Origin: Marivibrio sp040218065
GTDB lineage: Bacteria; Pseudomonadota; Alphaproteobacteria; UBA8366; Aestuariispiraceae
Direction: 5' to 3'
Length of the DNA stretch: 64,000 bases
Assembly: GCF_040218065.1 (NCBI RefSeq)
Contig: NZ_JAVJQE010000013.1
Location: 682,001 to 746,000, forward strand
Shown here: one piece after another, positions 43,731 to 52,350 of the stretch
Layout of the letters: each line of letters begins with the position of its first letter
Numbering within the stretch: the first letter of the stretch is position 1
Made by a program: the position numbers and the translations under genes
Notes under the pieces: generated by a model
Seen by the model: only the letters and a program-made list of their open reading frames with translations
What the model was told of the DNA's origin: nothing
Database searches by the model: none

Positions 43731-44201
43731 TCATGTGTTATCCGCCACCAGTCTCAGCGAAGCCCGCAGCGCCTGCGGGCGCTCTTCATGCTTTGTCGCG
43801 CTAAGCAAAGTGTAGAGAATCACGCACACGCGCCCAAACCGCTCGGCTGACAGTTCGACGCCCATTTCGCGCAAATAGAGCGTCGTCTCTGAAATCACGT
43901 CCTGCATGAGATCGGCGGACCATGCGTCTGGTTCCGTCTCCTGCTTACGCATTTCACCGCTTCCGAAGGCCAGCCAATCCAGCCTAACGCCGAGCTTTTC
44001 AGTCAGGGTCGCAAGGGGAATCAAGGGCGGGCGCGTCGCCGCGCGGCAATACCGATAGAGCATGTCCTCCGACAACCCGCTCAAAGCCGCGGCCTCCTTC
44101 TTTCCGCCGGCCAAGTCGCAAATTTGCTCCAAGCGGCGTCCGAGCGCCACCGCGCAGGGCTCTTCCGAAACCGACGTTCGCGTTCTCGCTCGACTTTCCA
44201 T
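43731..44201 (-). CDS. CI-repressor-like HTH protein
   Basis: The 156-residue protein has an N-terminal XRE/CI-type helix-turn-helix (about 12-70): LGRRLEQICDLAGGKKEAAALSGLSEDMLYRYCRAATRPPLIPLATLTEKLGVRLDWLAFGSGEM, where the wording WLAFG is typical of phage-repressor N-domains. The rest is helical, perhaps for dimerisation. The ATG at 44201 is chosen because the domain starts soon after; upstream codons cross the intergenic region. It is divergent from a second HTH gene with a strong inverted repeat between them, and probably heads an operon with the two genes that follow. Confidence 0.65.
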   Translation of the reverse strand: MESRARTRTSVSEEPCAVALGRRLEQICDLAGGKKEAAALSGLSEDMLYRYCRAATRPPLIPLATLTEKLGVRLDWLAFGSGEMRKQETEPDAWSADLMQDVISETTLYLREMGVELSAERFGRVCVILYTLLSATKHEERPQALRASLRLVADNT

Positions 44202-44302
44202 CACACACCATTTCTTCGGTTTCGACGGCGTCACAATAAATGTACCTCGTTTCAAATCATGATTGAACTCCAGAATTTTTGCAATTAAGTTCGGTAGACT
44301 GG

Positions 44303-44327
44303 TTGCAGAAATACTACTTTTCTGCAA
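44303..44327. promoter_or_regulatory. 9-bp inverted repeat between two divergent HTH genes
   Basis: TTGCAGAAA (44303-44311) and TTTCTGCAA (44319-44327) are perfect complements with a 7-bp spacer. The site lies in an AT-rich gap between the CI-like gene (start 44201, leftward) and the XRE gene (start 44393, rightward), 66 bp before the latter. It fits an operator bound by one of these two repressors. Confidence 0.6.
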
Positions 44328-44392
44328 ATTTGTCACAATGCGGCGGCGCTGTATGCGCTGCGGCGACAGCGGTAAATCTGGAGGAGAAGTCA

Positions 44393-44764
44393 ATGGCTGG
44401 CTCAAGACATCCCGTCGACGTGGCCGTCGGCGCCCGGGTTCGGGAACTGCGCATCCGCGCCGCCATGTCCCAGACCAAGCTCGGCGAGGCGCTCGGCGTC
44501 AGCTTTCAGCAGATTCAGAAATACGAAAACGGCTCAAACCGCATGGGCGCCTCACGCCTCGTGCAGGTGGCGACCGCGCTGAACGTGCCGCTGGCCCAGT
44601 TGTTCACCGGCGTGGACATGGCCGAGGCCGACCGGCCGGAACCGGCGCTCGACGGCGAGGCGTCGAAGGTGGCGCGGGACTGGGCGGCCATTCCGAACGA
44701 GACGATGCGCGAATCGCTGCGGCAGGTCGTGCGCAGCATGGCGGAGAAGACCGGAACCCATTGA
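44393..44764 (+). CDS. XRE-family HTH transcriptional regulator
   Basis: The 123-residue protein has a clean Cro/CI-type helix-turn-helix at about 12-66: VGARVRELRIRAAMSQTKLGEALGVSFQQIQKYENGSNRMGASRLVQVATALNVPLAQLF. The pattern FQQIQKYENG is common in alphaproteobacterial regulators related to SocA/ATPase-associated repressors. The C-terminal 50 residues are acidic and helical. A strong GGAGGAGAAG precedes the ATG. It probably represses itself or the divergent operon through the inverted repeat upstream, and converges with the response-regulator gene 8 bp away. Confidence 0.85.
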   Translation: MAGSRHPVDVAVGARVRELRIRAAMSQTKLGEALGVSFQQIQKYENGSNRMGASRLVQVATALNVPLAQLFTGVDMAEADRPEPALDGEASKVARDWAAIPNETMRESLRQVVRSMAEKTGTH

Positions 44765-44771
44765 TGCGGGA

Positions 44772-45740
44772 TCAGAGCGTCCCGCCGCGCTTCTTGTAGC
44801 CCGCCACCGCGTTGGTGATCTCGCTGGCGAAGTCGACCGAACTGTCATCCGGGTGCAACGCCGCCACGATGGCCTCCGAGAGCGGCTTGAGCAGGTCGAT
44901 CTCCTTCTTCTCGGGCTGTTCGACCGTTTCCCGCAACGAGGCGGTGACGCGGATCAGCGAACTGCAGAGATCGGAGACGTGCGCCCATTTGGTGCCTTTC
45001 ACCCGCGTGGCCGTGTCGCGCGCCGTCTCGAGCAGCTTGTCGAGCCCGGTCAGCAGATTGGCCGACACCTCCCGCTTCTTGAACTCGGGCAGGACCACCT
45101 CCACCAGAAACGCGATGTGGAAAGCGTTGCGCTTGAGCTTCTGATCGTTGATCGAATTTTGCGCTTCCTCGATGGACCGATTCAGCTCGGTTCGGTCGAT
45201 CTTCTCGCCGCGGATCTTGGCGCGCAGGGTGTTCGGCACCTCAATCTGCGGGATCTCGCTCTTCCGGCTGTCGTCCTTGCGGCGGTCGGGGCCGATATAG
45301 TCGCTCGTCACGACGAAGGGTTTGCGCGCCTGGACCAGCACTTTGATGCGCTCAAGGATCTGCGCCGGACTGACCGGCTTCACCATGATGTCGTCGGCGC
45401 CGCTAGAGGCGACGCGACGCACCACCTCCTGGGTCGGCTCCCAGATCGTGACGATGACCGGTACGAAGGGATTGTCGCCCAACTTTCCGTGACGGATTTC
45501 GCCGATCATGGCGTCGGCGGCGCCCTTGTCCATTTCGGAGTCCAGAATGACCAGATCCGGCTGATCCTTGATCAGCGCTTCGCGCAGGGACTTGGTGCGG
45601 TCATAGTCCGAGATGCTCTCGAACCCTTCCCGATTCAGGGCGAGACGCAGCGCCTGCCGCAACGAGCCCTCCGGCTCCCCGAACAGGATCTTCGCGTCCC
45701 GTGCGTAAGTGTTTTTGGAGCGCTGTTCAAAAAAGGCCAT
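44772..45740 (-). CDS. CheY-like response regulator with helical output
   Basis: The 322-residue protein has an N-terminal receiver domain (about 15-135). The phosphorylated aspartate is in PDLVILDSEMDKGAAD (about residue 64), the conserved T/S position in PVIVTIWEPT and the lysine in DIMVKPVSPAQILERI. The C-terminal part (180-320) is helical without a known DNA-binding or enzymatic fold, containing SANLLTGLDKLLETARDTATRVKGTKWAHVSDLCSSLIRVTASL, which could be a phosphotransfer or dimerisation bundle. The ATG at 45740 has GGGGA upstream. No histidine kinase is adjacent. Its partner and output are unknown. Confidence 0.8.
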   Translation of the reverse strand: MAFFEQRSKNTYARDAKILFGEPEGSLRQALRLALNREGFESISDYDRTKSLREALIKDQPDLVILDSEMDKGAADAMIGEIRHGKLGDNPFVPVIVTIWEPTQEVVRRVASSGADDIMVKPVSPAQILERIKVLVQARKPFVVTSDYIGPDRRKDDSRKSEIPQIEVPNTLRAKIRGEKIDRTELNRSIEEAQNSINDQKLKRNAFHIAFLVEVVLPEFKKREVSANLLTGLDKLLETARDTATRVKGTKWAHVSDLCSSLIRVTASLRETVEQPEKKEIDLLKPLSEAIVAALHPDDSSVDFASEITNAVAGYKKRGGTL

Positions 45741-45907
45741 GGTTCCCCAAAATCGCACGCAAGACGCGCCCCGCCCTGCAACGACGGTCACAGACGCGCG
45801 TTGAAACGCCTCCCGTTACCGCACGCCGGCGGCCCCCTCGGGGACGATCTTAGACCGAATTGAAAAGCAGCGCACCCTCGGAACGAGCGCCCAACGGCGC
45901 CCCCGCG

Positions 45908-48598
45908 TCAGGCCGCGGTCTCCGCCTGTTTTGCGCGGCGCGTCCGGATCGCGGCCTGGGCCGCGGCCAGCCGCGCGATCGGCACGCGGAAGGGCGAGCA
46001 GGAGACGTAGTCGAGCCCGACGCGCTCGCAGAAGCCGACGGAGGCCGGATCGCCGCCATGCTCGCCGCAGATGCCGAGCTTGATGTCGGCGCGCGTCTTG
46101 CGCCCGCGCTCGACCGCGATCTCGATCAATTCGCCCACGCCTTCCTGGTCGAGAGTCTGGAACGGATCCTGCTCGATGATCCCGCGTTTCTCATAGGCGG
46201 TCAGGAAGCCCGACGCGTCGTCACGGCTCATGCCGTAGGCGGTCTGGGTGAGATCGTTGGTGCCGAAAGAGAAGAACTCGGCGGACTCGGCGATGCGCCC
46301 GGCGGTCAGCGCGGCCCGCGGCAGTTCGATCATCGTGCCGATGTGATAGTCCGGCTGGACGCCCGTCTCGCCTTCGACCGCCTTGGCGACGTCATCGATC
46401 ACGGCCTTCAGCAGATCCAGCTCCTTCTTTACGCCGACCAGCGGGATCATCACCTCGCACAGCGGCGGGGCGCCGGTCTTCTTGCCCACCTCGACGGCCG
46501 CTTCGAAGATGGCGCGGGCCTGCATCTCGCAGATCTCGGGATAGGAGTTCAGCAGCCGGCAGCCGCGGTGGCCCAGCATGGGGTTCGTCTCATGCAGTTG
46601 CGCGGCGCGCGCCTCGACCCGCTCGACCGGCACGCCGGTCGCATCGGCGACTTCCTGGAACTCCGCCGGCTCGCGGGGCAGGAATTCGTGCAGCGGCGGG
46701 TCCAGCAGGCGGATCGTCACCGGCAGGCCCTGCATGATGGTAAAGATCTGCACGAAGTCTTCGCGCTGCATCGGCAGGATGCGGCTCAACGCGTGTCGTC
46801 GACCGGCCTCGTCGCCGGCCAGGATCATCTCGCGCATGGCGACGATGCGGTCGGCCTCGAAGAACATGTGCTCGGTCCGGCACAGCCCGATGCCCTCGGC
46901 GCCGAACTTAGCCGCGGTCGTCACGTCCTCGGGCGTCTCCGCGTTGGCGCGCACCTTCAGGCGCCGGGCGCCGTCCGCCCACTCCATGATGCGGGCGAAG
47001 TCGCCCGACAGTTCCGGATCGACGGTCGGCACGCGCCCTTCGATCACCTCGCCGGTGGAGCCGTCGATGGTGATCCAGTCGCCGGCCTTCACCGTCACCC
47101 CGGCGATCGAGAAGGTCCCGCCCTTGTAGTCGACGCGGATGTCGCCGGCCCCCGCGACGCAGGGCCGCCCCATGCCGCGGGCGACCACCGCGGCGTGGCT
47201 CGTCATGCCGCCGCGGGTGGTCAGAATACCCTGGGCGGCGTGCATGCCGTGGATGTCCTCCGGGCTGGTCTCGACCCGCACCAACATGACCTGACGGCCT
47301 TCCTGGGCCAGTTTTTCCGCCTCATCGGCGGAGAAGACGACGACGCCGCTGGCCGCCCCGGGCGAGGCCGGCAGGCCCTTGGCGATCACCTTGCGCTCCG
47401 CCTTCGGATCAAGGCGCGGGTGCAGGATCTGGTCGAGCGACTGCGGCTCCACCCGCATCACGGCGGCGTCGCGGTCGATCAGCCCCTCGTCGACCATGTC
47501 GCAGGCGATCTTGATGGCGGCCTGGCTGGTGCGCTTGCCGTTGCGGGTCTGCAGCATCCAAAGCTTCTGCTTCTGGACCGTGAACTCGATGTCCTGCATG
47601 TCGCGGTAATGCGCCTCCAGCGTGCCGCGCACCTCATCCAGCTGACGGAAGACTTCAGGCATCACCTCTTCCATCGCCGGCAGGTCGCCGCCTTGGCGTT
47701 CGCGCGCCGCGACGGTCAGATGCTGCGGCGTGCGGATGCCGGCGACCACGTCCTCGCCCTGGGCGTTCACCAGATACTCGCCGTAGAACATGTTCTCGCC
47801 GGTCGACGGGTCGCGGGTGAAGGCGACGCCGGTCGCGCAATCGTCGCCCATATTGCCGAAGACCATCGCCTGGACGTTGACGGCGGTGCCCCACTCTTCC
47901 GGGATGTCGTGCAGGCGGCGATACGTCACCGCGCGCGCCGTTTGCCAGGAGCCGAAGACCGCGCCGATCGCGCCCCACAGCTGCTCCTTCGGATCCTCGG
48001 GGAACGGCCGGCCCAGTTCGTCCTGGACGATCTTCTTGTAGCCGTCGATCAGGCGCTTCAGGTCGCCCGCGTCGAGTTCGGTGTCGAGGATCGCGCCTTT
48101 GTCCTCCTTGACGATCTCCAACGCGTCTTCGAACTGGTGATGCTCGACCCCGAGCACGACGTCGGAATACATCTGGATGAAGCGTCGATAGCTGTCATAG
48201 GCGAAGCGCTCGTCGCCGGAATGCTCGGCCAGGCCGGCCGTGGTCGCGTCGTTCAGGCCGAGATTGAGGACCGTGTCCATCATCCCCGGCATCGAGACCC
48301 GCGCGCCCGAGCGGACGGAGACCAGAAGCGGGTTCGAGGGATCGCCGAACTTGGCGTCGACCGTCGCCTCGATCCTCTCCAGCGCCGTCTCGACCTCGGC
48401 CTTGAGGCTCTCGGGATAGGTCTCGCCGTTGGCGTAGTAGTAGGTGCAGACCTCGGTCGTGATGGTGAAGCCCGGCGGCACCGGCAGGCCGATATTCGAC
48501 ATCTCCGCCAGATTGGCGCCCTTGCCGCCCAGCAGATTGCGCATGTCGGCGCGGCCCTCGGCCGCCCCGTCCCCGAAGCTGTAGACCCATTTCGTCAT
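45908..48598 (-). CDS. ppdK: Pyruvate, phosphate dikinase
   Basis: The 896-residue enzyme interconverts pyruvate + ATP + phosphate and PEP + AMP + pyrophosphate. The N-terminal ATP-grasp domain begins WVYSFGDGAAEGRADMRNLLGGKGANLAEM; the central phosphohistidine domain has GGMTSHAAVVARGMGRPCVAGAG with the swivelling catalytic histidine; the C-terminal PEP-binding barrel includes GIGLCRTEHMFFE and FSFGTNDLTQTAYGMSRDD with the CGEHGGDP end. The length fits the bacterial type. It provides gluconeogenic PEP from pyruvate, or glycolytic ATP. It lies 80 bp after glyS in the same direction. Confidence 0.96.
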   Translation of the reverse strand: MTKWVYSFGDGAAEGRADMRNLLGGKGANLAEMSNIGLPVPPGFTITTEVCTYYYANGETYPESLKAEVETALERIEATVDAKFGDPSNPLLVSVRSGARVSMPGMMDTVLNLGLNDATTAGLAEHSGDERFAYDSYRRFIQMYSDVVLGVEHHQFEDALEIVKEDKGAILDTELDAGDLKRLIDGYKKIVQDELGRPFPEDPKEQLWGAIGAVFGSWQTARAVTYRRLHDIPEEWGTAVNVQAMVFGNMGDDCATGVAFTRDPSTGENMFYGEYLVNAQGEDVVAGIRTPQHLTVAARERQGGDLPAMEEVMPEVFRQLDEVRGTLEAHYRDMQDIEFTVQKQKLWMLQTRNGKRTSQAAIKIACDMVDEGLIDRDAAVMRVEPQSLDQILHPRLDPKAERKVIAKGLPASPGAASGVVVFSADEAEKLAQEGRQVMLVRVETSPEDIHGMHAAQGILTTRGGMTSHAAVVARGMGRPCVAGAGDIRVDYKGGTFSIAGVTVKAGDWITIDGSTGEVIEGRVPTVDPELSGDFARIMEWADGARRLKVRANAETPEDVTTAAKFGAEGIGLCRTEHMFFEADRIVAMREMILAGDEAGRRHALSRILPMQREDFVQIFTIMQGLPVTIRLLDPPLHEFLPREPAEFQEVADATGVPVERVEARAAQLHETNPMLGHRGCRLLNSYPEICEMQARAIFEAAVEVGKKTGAPPLCEVMIPLVGVKKELDLLKAVIDDVAKAVEGETGVQPDYHIGTMIELPRAALTAGRIAESAEFFSFGTNDLTQTAYGMSRDDASGFLTAYEKRGIIEQDPFQTLDQEGVGELIEIAVERGRKTRADIKLGICGEHGGDPASVGFCERVGLDYVSCSPFRVPIARLAAAQAAIRTRRAKQAETAA

Positions 48599-48678
48599 CG
48601 CTCGGCCCTATCCTCGCTCGCTCGCGCCCATCGGCGTCGGCCTGTCGCCGTCCGCCCTCGACCAACCCAACCTATCTT

Positions 48679-50859
48679 TTAACCTTCGATCGCCGAGAAA
48701 TCGGCGACTTTGCCCATCACGCCGCGGATCTTCGCCAGCAGCGCCAGACGATTGGCGCGCAGGGCGGGATCCTCCGCATTGACCGTCACGTCGTCGAAGA
48801 AGGCGTCGACCGGCGCGCGGAGATTAGCTAGCGCCGTCATCGCGCCGTCGAAACGCTCCTCGGCCAAGGCCGCTTCGACCGCCGCCTCGGCGTCGGCCAG
48901 CCCGTCGGCGACCGCTTTCTCCGCGCCCAACTGCAGCGCGCCCGCGTCGATCGCCGCGCCGGCATAGGAGCGCTCGTCCTTTTTCTCCTCCGCCTTCAGG
49001 ATGTTGGCGGCGCGGCGATAGGCGGTCAGCAGATTGGCCCCGTCCTCGCTCTCCACGAAAGCGGTCAGCGCGTCGACCCGGCGCGCGAGGCGCAGCAGAT
49101 CGTCCTCCCCCTCCAGCGCGAAGACGGCCGAGACCACGTCGTGCCGCAGCCCCTGTTGGCGGTAATGCGCCTTCATCCGGTCTGCGAAAAAGCCCAGCAG
49201 ATCGCCGGCGAGGCCCGGAAGATCGCGCACGTCGAAACTGACATGCGGCTGCTCGGCGTAGAGGCCCGCCGCTTCCCCGATCAGCTTGGACAGCGGCAGC
49301 CGCACCCCGTTCTCCAGCACCAGCCGGATGACGCCCAAGGCCGCGCGGCGAAGAGCAAAAGGGTCCTTGGAGCCGGTCGGCTTCTCGTCGATCAGCCAGA
49401 ATCCCACCAGCGTGTCGATCTTCTCCGCCAGCGCCAGCGCGACGGAGACCGGCGCGCTCGGGCAGGCGTCGTTCGGCCCGGCGGGCGAGTAATGCTCGGC
49501 GATCGCTTGGGCGACGCTCTCGGGCTCGTTCTGCTCCAGCGCGTAATAACGGCCCATGATCCCCTGCAGTTCGGGGAACTCGCCCACCATCTCGGAGACG
49601 AGATCGGCCTTGCACAGACGCGCGGCGCGGCGCGCCTCGTTGGCGGGGCAGCCCTTGACCCGGCCTGCGATCACCTCGGCCAGGCTCGCGATCCGCTCCA
49701 CCCGCTCGGCGACTGTCCCCAGCTTGGCGTGGAAGATCACCTTCCCCAGGCTCGGCAGCCGGTCCTCCAGCTTCACCGCCCGGTCCTGGTCCCAGAAGAA
49801 TTTCGCGTCGGCCAGACGCGCGCGCAGCACACGCTCGTTGCCGCCGCGGATCGCCTCGCCGCCGTCGTCGGCCAGCATGTTGGCGACGGCCGCGAAACGC
49901 GGCGCCAGCGTCCCGTCCGGGCGCACCAGGGAAAAGTATTTCTGATGGCCGCGCATGGAGGCGGTCAGCGCCTCGTCCGGCACGTCCATGAACTGATCGT
50001 CGATCCGGCCCACCAGCACGACCGGCCGCTCCACCAGATTGGCGACCTCGTCCAGCAGCGCCGGGTCGTCCTTGACCGTAAGCCCCTCGCGGTCGGCGGC
50101 GGCGCGCAGATCGGCGTCGATCGCCTCGCGCCGCTCCTCCGGGTCCAGGATCACCTCGGCCGCGCGCAGGCGGGCGGCGTAATCGTCAAAGCCGGTGACG
50201 GCGAAGGGCTCCGGGGCCAAGAAGCGGTGGCCCGCGGTAACGTTAGTGAATTCAAGCTTGTCCGGAAGGTCGACGGCACCAGTGTTGGGAATCGCACGAC
50301 CTTGCTCATCCCGAAGGGGGGGGATTTGGTACGGCTTCTTCACGCCCAAATCGAGTTCACCGCTCAGCACGCCTCCAGCAAAGACCCCTAGAATGCTGTG
50401 CAACGGCCGCACCCAGCGGAATGTCTGGTCGGCGAAGCGCATGCTCTTCGGCCAGGGTAGCTGGCGGATCGCGTCGACGATCAGGCCGGGCAGCACGTCG
50501 GCGCTTTTCCCGCCCCGCTTCTCGATCACCGCGAACCAGACCGGCCCCTTGGGCGTGTCGCGCTGTTCGCACTGCTCTAGGCTCGAAAGGCCGCAGCTCT
50601 TCAGGAAGCCTTCGACCGCCTTGTCGGGCGCGCCGACCTTGGGGCCTTTGCGCTCCTCCCGGCTGTCGGGCTGCTCGGTCGGCAGACCCTCGACCACCAG
50701 CGCGAGCCGGCGCGGCGTCCAGTAGCAGCGCGCCGGCCCGTGCTCCAGGGCCGCGTCCTTCAGCCCCTGCAGGACGAGGCGCTTCAGATCCTCCGCCGCC
50801 TGCCGCTGCATACGCGCGGGGATTTCTTCCGAGAACAGTTCGAGCAGGAGTTCAGCCAT
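48679..50859 (-). CDS. glyS: Glycyl-tRNA synthetase beta subunit
   Basis: The 726-residue beta subunit binds tRNA-Gly in the alpha2-beta2 enzyme. It begins MAELLLELFSEEIPARMQ and shows GHRFLAPEPF, MRGHQKYFSL and the C-terminal anticodon-binding helices (FFDDVTVNAEDPALRANRLALLAKI). It starts 3 bp after the glyQ stop. One part is odd: between about residues 157 and 212 (50225-50391) the codons are much less GC-rich, and the protein has an extra loop (KKPYQIPPLRDEQGRAIPNT) that most relatives replace with a short turn. The frame stays intact and conserved residues resume at GHRF, so this looks like a recombined patch and not a defect. Confidence 0.94.
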   Translation of the reverse strand: MAELLLELFSEEIPARMQRQAAEDLKRLVLQGLKDAALEHGPARCYWTPRRLALVVEGLPTEQPDSREERKGPKVGAPDKAVEGFLKSCGLSSLEQCEQRDTPKGPVWFAVIEKRGGKSADVLPGLIVDAIRQLPWPKSMRFADQTFRWVRPLHSILGVFAGGVLSGELDLGVKKPYQIPPLRDEQGRAIPNTGAVDLPDKLEFTNVTAGHRFLAPEPFAVTGFDDYAARLRAAEVILDPEERREAIDADLRAAADREGLTVKDDPALLDEVANLVERPVVLVGRIDDQFMDVPDEALTASMRGHQKYFSLVRPDGTLAPRFAAVANMLADDGGEAIRGGNERVLRARLADAKFFWDQDRAVKLEDRLPSLGKVIFHAKLGTVAERVERIASLAEVIAGRVKGCPANEARRAARLCKADLVSEMVGEFPELQGIMGRYYALEQNEPESVAQAIAEHYSPAGPNDACPSAPVSVALALAEKIDTLVGFWLIDEKPTGSKDPFALRRAALGVIRLVLENGVRLPLSKLIGEAAGLYAEQPHVSFDVRDLPGLAGDLLGFFADRMKAHYRQQGLRHDVVSAVFALEGEDDLLRLARRVDALTAFVESEDGANLLTAYRRAANILKAEEKKDERSYAGAAIDAGALQLGAEKAVADGLADAEAAVEAALAEERFDGAMTALANLRAPVDAFFDDVTVNAEDPALRANRLALLAKIRGVMGKVADFSAIEG

Positions 50860-50862
50860 CGG

Positions 50863-51789
50863 CTAAAGCTCCCCCTGGCTCTTCAGCCAGGCTTCCGCGC
50901 AAGCCTTCGCCAGCGCGCGGACGCGGCCGATATAGGCCTGGCGCTCGGTCACCGAGATCACGCCGCGGGCGTCCAGCAGATTGAACAGATGGCTCGCCTT
51001 CAGGCACTGGTCATAGGCCGGCAGCGCGACGCCGCCCGCGATCAGGCGCGCGCACTCCGCCTCCGCATCCTCGAAATGGCGCAGCACCATGTCGGTGTCG
51101 GCCAGTTCGAAATTGTGACGGGAATATTCGACCTCGGCCTGATGGTAGACCTCGCCGTAGGTCATGGTCTCGTTGAAGGCGAGGTCGTAGACGTTCTCGA
51201 CCCCCTGGACGTACATGGCGAGACGCTCGAGCCCGTAGGTCAACTCGGTCGAGACCGGATTGCAGTCGAAGCCGCCCACCTGCTGGAAATAGGTGAACTG
51301 GCTCACCTCCATCCCGTCGCACCAGACCTCCCAGCCGAGGCCCCAGGCGCCGAGCGTCGGGCTCTCCCAATCATCCTCCACGAAGCGGATGTCGTGGCGC
51401 TTGGGATCGATGCCGATCGCCTCGAGCGAGCCGAGATAGAGCGCCTGGCTGTCCGCCGGCGAGGGCTTCATCAGCACCTGATATTGGTAATAGTGCTGCA
51501 GCCGGTTCGGGTTCTCGCCGTAGCGCCCGTCGGTCGGGCGGCGCGAGGGCTGGACGTAGGCCGCCATCCAGGGCTTCGAGCCGAGCGAGCGCAGCGTCGT
51601 CGCCCAATGGAAGGTGCCGGCGCCGACCTCCATGTCGTAGGGCTGCAGGATCACGCAACCGCGCTCCGACCAATAGCGGTGCAGCGTCAGGATGATGTTC
51701 TGGAAAGTCGCCTCGGGCGCGATCCCGAGACGCGCAATCACGCTCTCTTGCGCCGCCGGCTCGGCGGGCGATGGGGTCGGGTCGGCCAT
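50863..51789 (-). CDS. glyQ: Glycyl-tRNA synthetase alpha subunit
   Basis: The 308-residue alpha subunit carries the catalytic class II fold that activates glycine. It has the typical TFQNIILTLHRYWSERGCVILQPYDMEVGAGTFHWATTLRSLG at the start, followed by PWMAAYVQPSRRPTDGRYGENPNRLQHYYQYQVL and ELTYGLERLAMYVQG. Length and ending are as usual, with an extended N-terminal tail of about 25 residues rich in Ala/Pro/Glu. It is translated just ahead of glyS. Two palindromic repeats lie in the 238-bp gap before it. Confidence 0.96.
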   Translation of the reverse strand: MADPTPSPAEPAAQESVIARLGIAPEATFQNIILTLHRYWSERGCVILQPYDMEVGAGTFHWATTLRSLGSKPWMAAYVQPSRRPTDGRYGENPNRLQHYYQYQVLMKPSPADSQALYLGSLEAIGIDPKRHDIRFVEDDWESPTLGAWGLGWEVWCDGMEVSQFTYFQQVGGFDCNPVSTELTYGLERLAMYVQGVENVYDLAFNETMTYGEVYHQAEVEYSRHNFELADTDMVLRHFEDAEAECARLIAGGVALPAYDQCLKASHLFNLLDARGVISVTERQAYIGRVRALAKACAEAWLKSQGEL

Positions 51790-51925
51790 GAGAAGGCGTC
51801 GTCCTGTTCTGGCGGCGGAAATCCGCCGCTGTCGGCTCGGGCCAAGGTGCGGCGCAACATAGCGACGGGCCTTAGGGGAATCAACCGCGCGAACAGCGCT
51901 TCGCTCGCCCCGCCGGGCGATCCGG

Positions 51926-52007
51926 CGCCCCCGCGAAAGCGGGGGCCTTTACGATCCGCGCTCGACCGCCCTCGCGCGCTGGAGGAGGTCCCCGCTTTCG
52001 CGGGGAC
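51926..52007. repeat. Pair of GCGGGG hairpins between glyQ and a small membrane protein gene
   Basis: GCCCCCGCGAAAGCGGGGGC near 51928-51947 and GTCCCCGCTTTCGCGGGGAC (51988-52007) are two palindromes of the same family in opposite orientation, about 40 bp apart. Further copies occur at 22180-22213, 22567-22598 and 53346-53440, so this is a repeat family of the genome (REP-like). Confidence 0.8.
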
Positions 52008-52027
52008 GCCTCGCCTTTTTCACCCGC

Positions 52028-52309
52028 TCAATAAGGACAGCCCGGCCGCCCGCAATTCTCCACGCCCTCAACGGGGACGTAGGCCTTGCAGGTGGGGCAC
52101 TGCTCGGTCTCTTCGATCCGGCCGGGCTCGCCCGCCTCGCCGGACTTGGCCTTGGTCGCCTTGCGCAGCCGTTCGGAGAAGCTGCGCTCGCCGGTGCGGC
52201 GCTCGCCTTTGTTCATCCGCTCCAGCCGGCCGATATATTTGAAGCCGTACCAGACCGCCGCGATCACGGCGACGAGGATGACGAGTTTGGTGAAGGAGAA
52301 TCCGAGCAT
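52028..52309 (-). CDS. Membrane-anchored zinc-ribbon-like hypothetical protein
   Basis: The 93-residue protein has one N-terminal membrane helix (TKLVILVAVIAAVWYGFKYI), a basic linker, and a C-terminal cysteine motif CPTCKAYVPVEGVENCGRPGCPY (C-x2-C...C-x4-C), which could bind zinc or a similar metal. Proteins of this pattern are found beside S49 peptidase genes in alphaproteobacteria, as here, and are called PP0621-like; their function is unknown. The ribosome-binding site GATTCGGG... is weak but the ATG at 52309 is the only sensible start. The gap to the peptidase gene is 41 bp. Confidence 0.75.
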   Translation of the reverse strand: MLGFSFTKLVILVAVIAAVWYGFKYIGRLERMNKGERRTGERSFSERLRKATKAKSGEAGEPGRIEETEQCPTCKAYVPVEGVENCGRPGCPY

Positions 52310-52350
52310 GGGGCGGATTTAGCGGGGCGCGGCCGGCCGGGTCAAGCGAC

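Noticed and set aside
45860..48682. Long rightward frame of more than 900 codons opposite ppdK.
   Set aside because: Antisense shadow: ppdK on the other strand is complete with all catalytic motifs, and this frame shows histidine/arginine-rich low-complexity sequence.
50240..50265. GAATTCAAGCTT and GTCGAC within glyS, resembling a cloning polylinker.
   Set aside because: The protein frame continues with sensible conserved residues on both sides, so these are natural codons in the AT-richer patch; no vector sequence follows.
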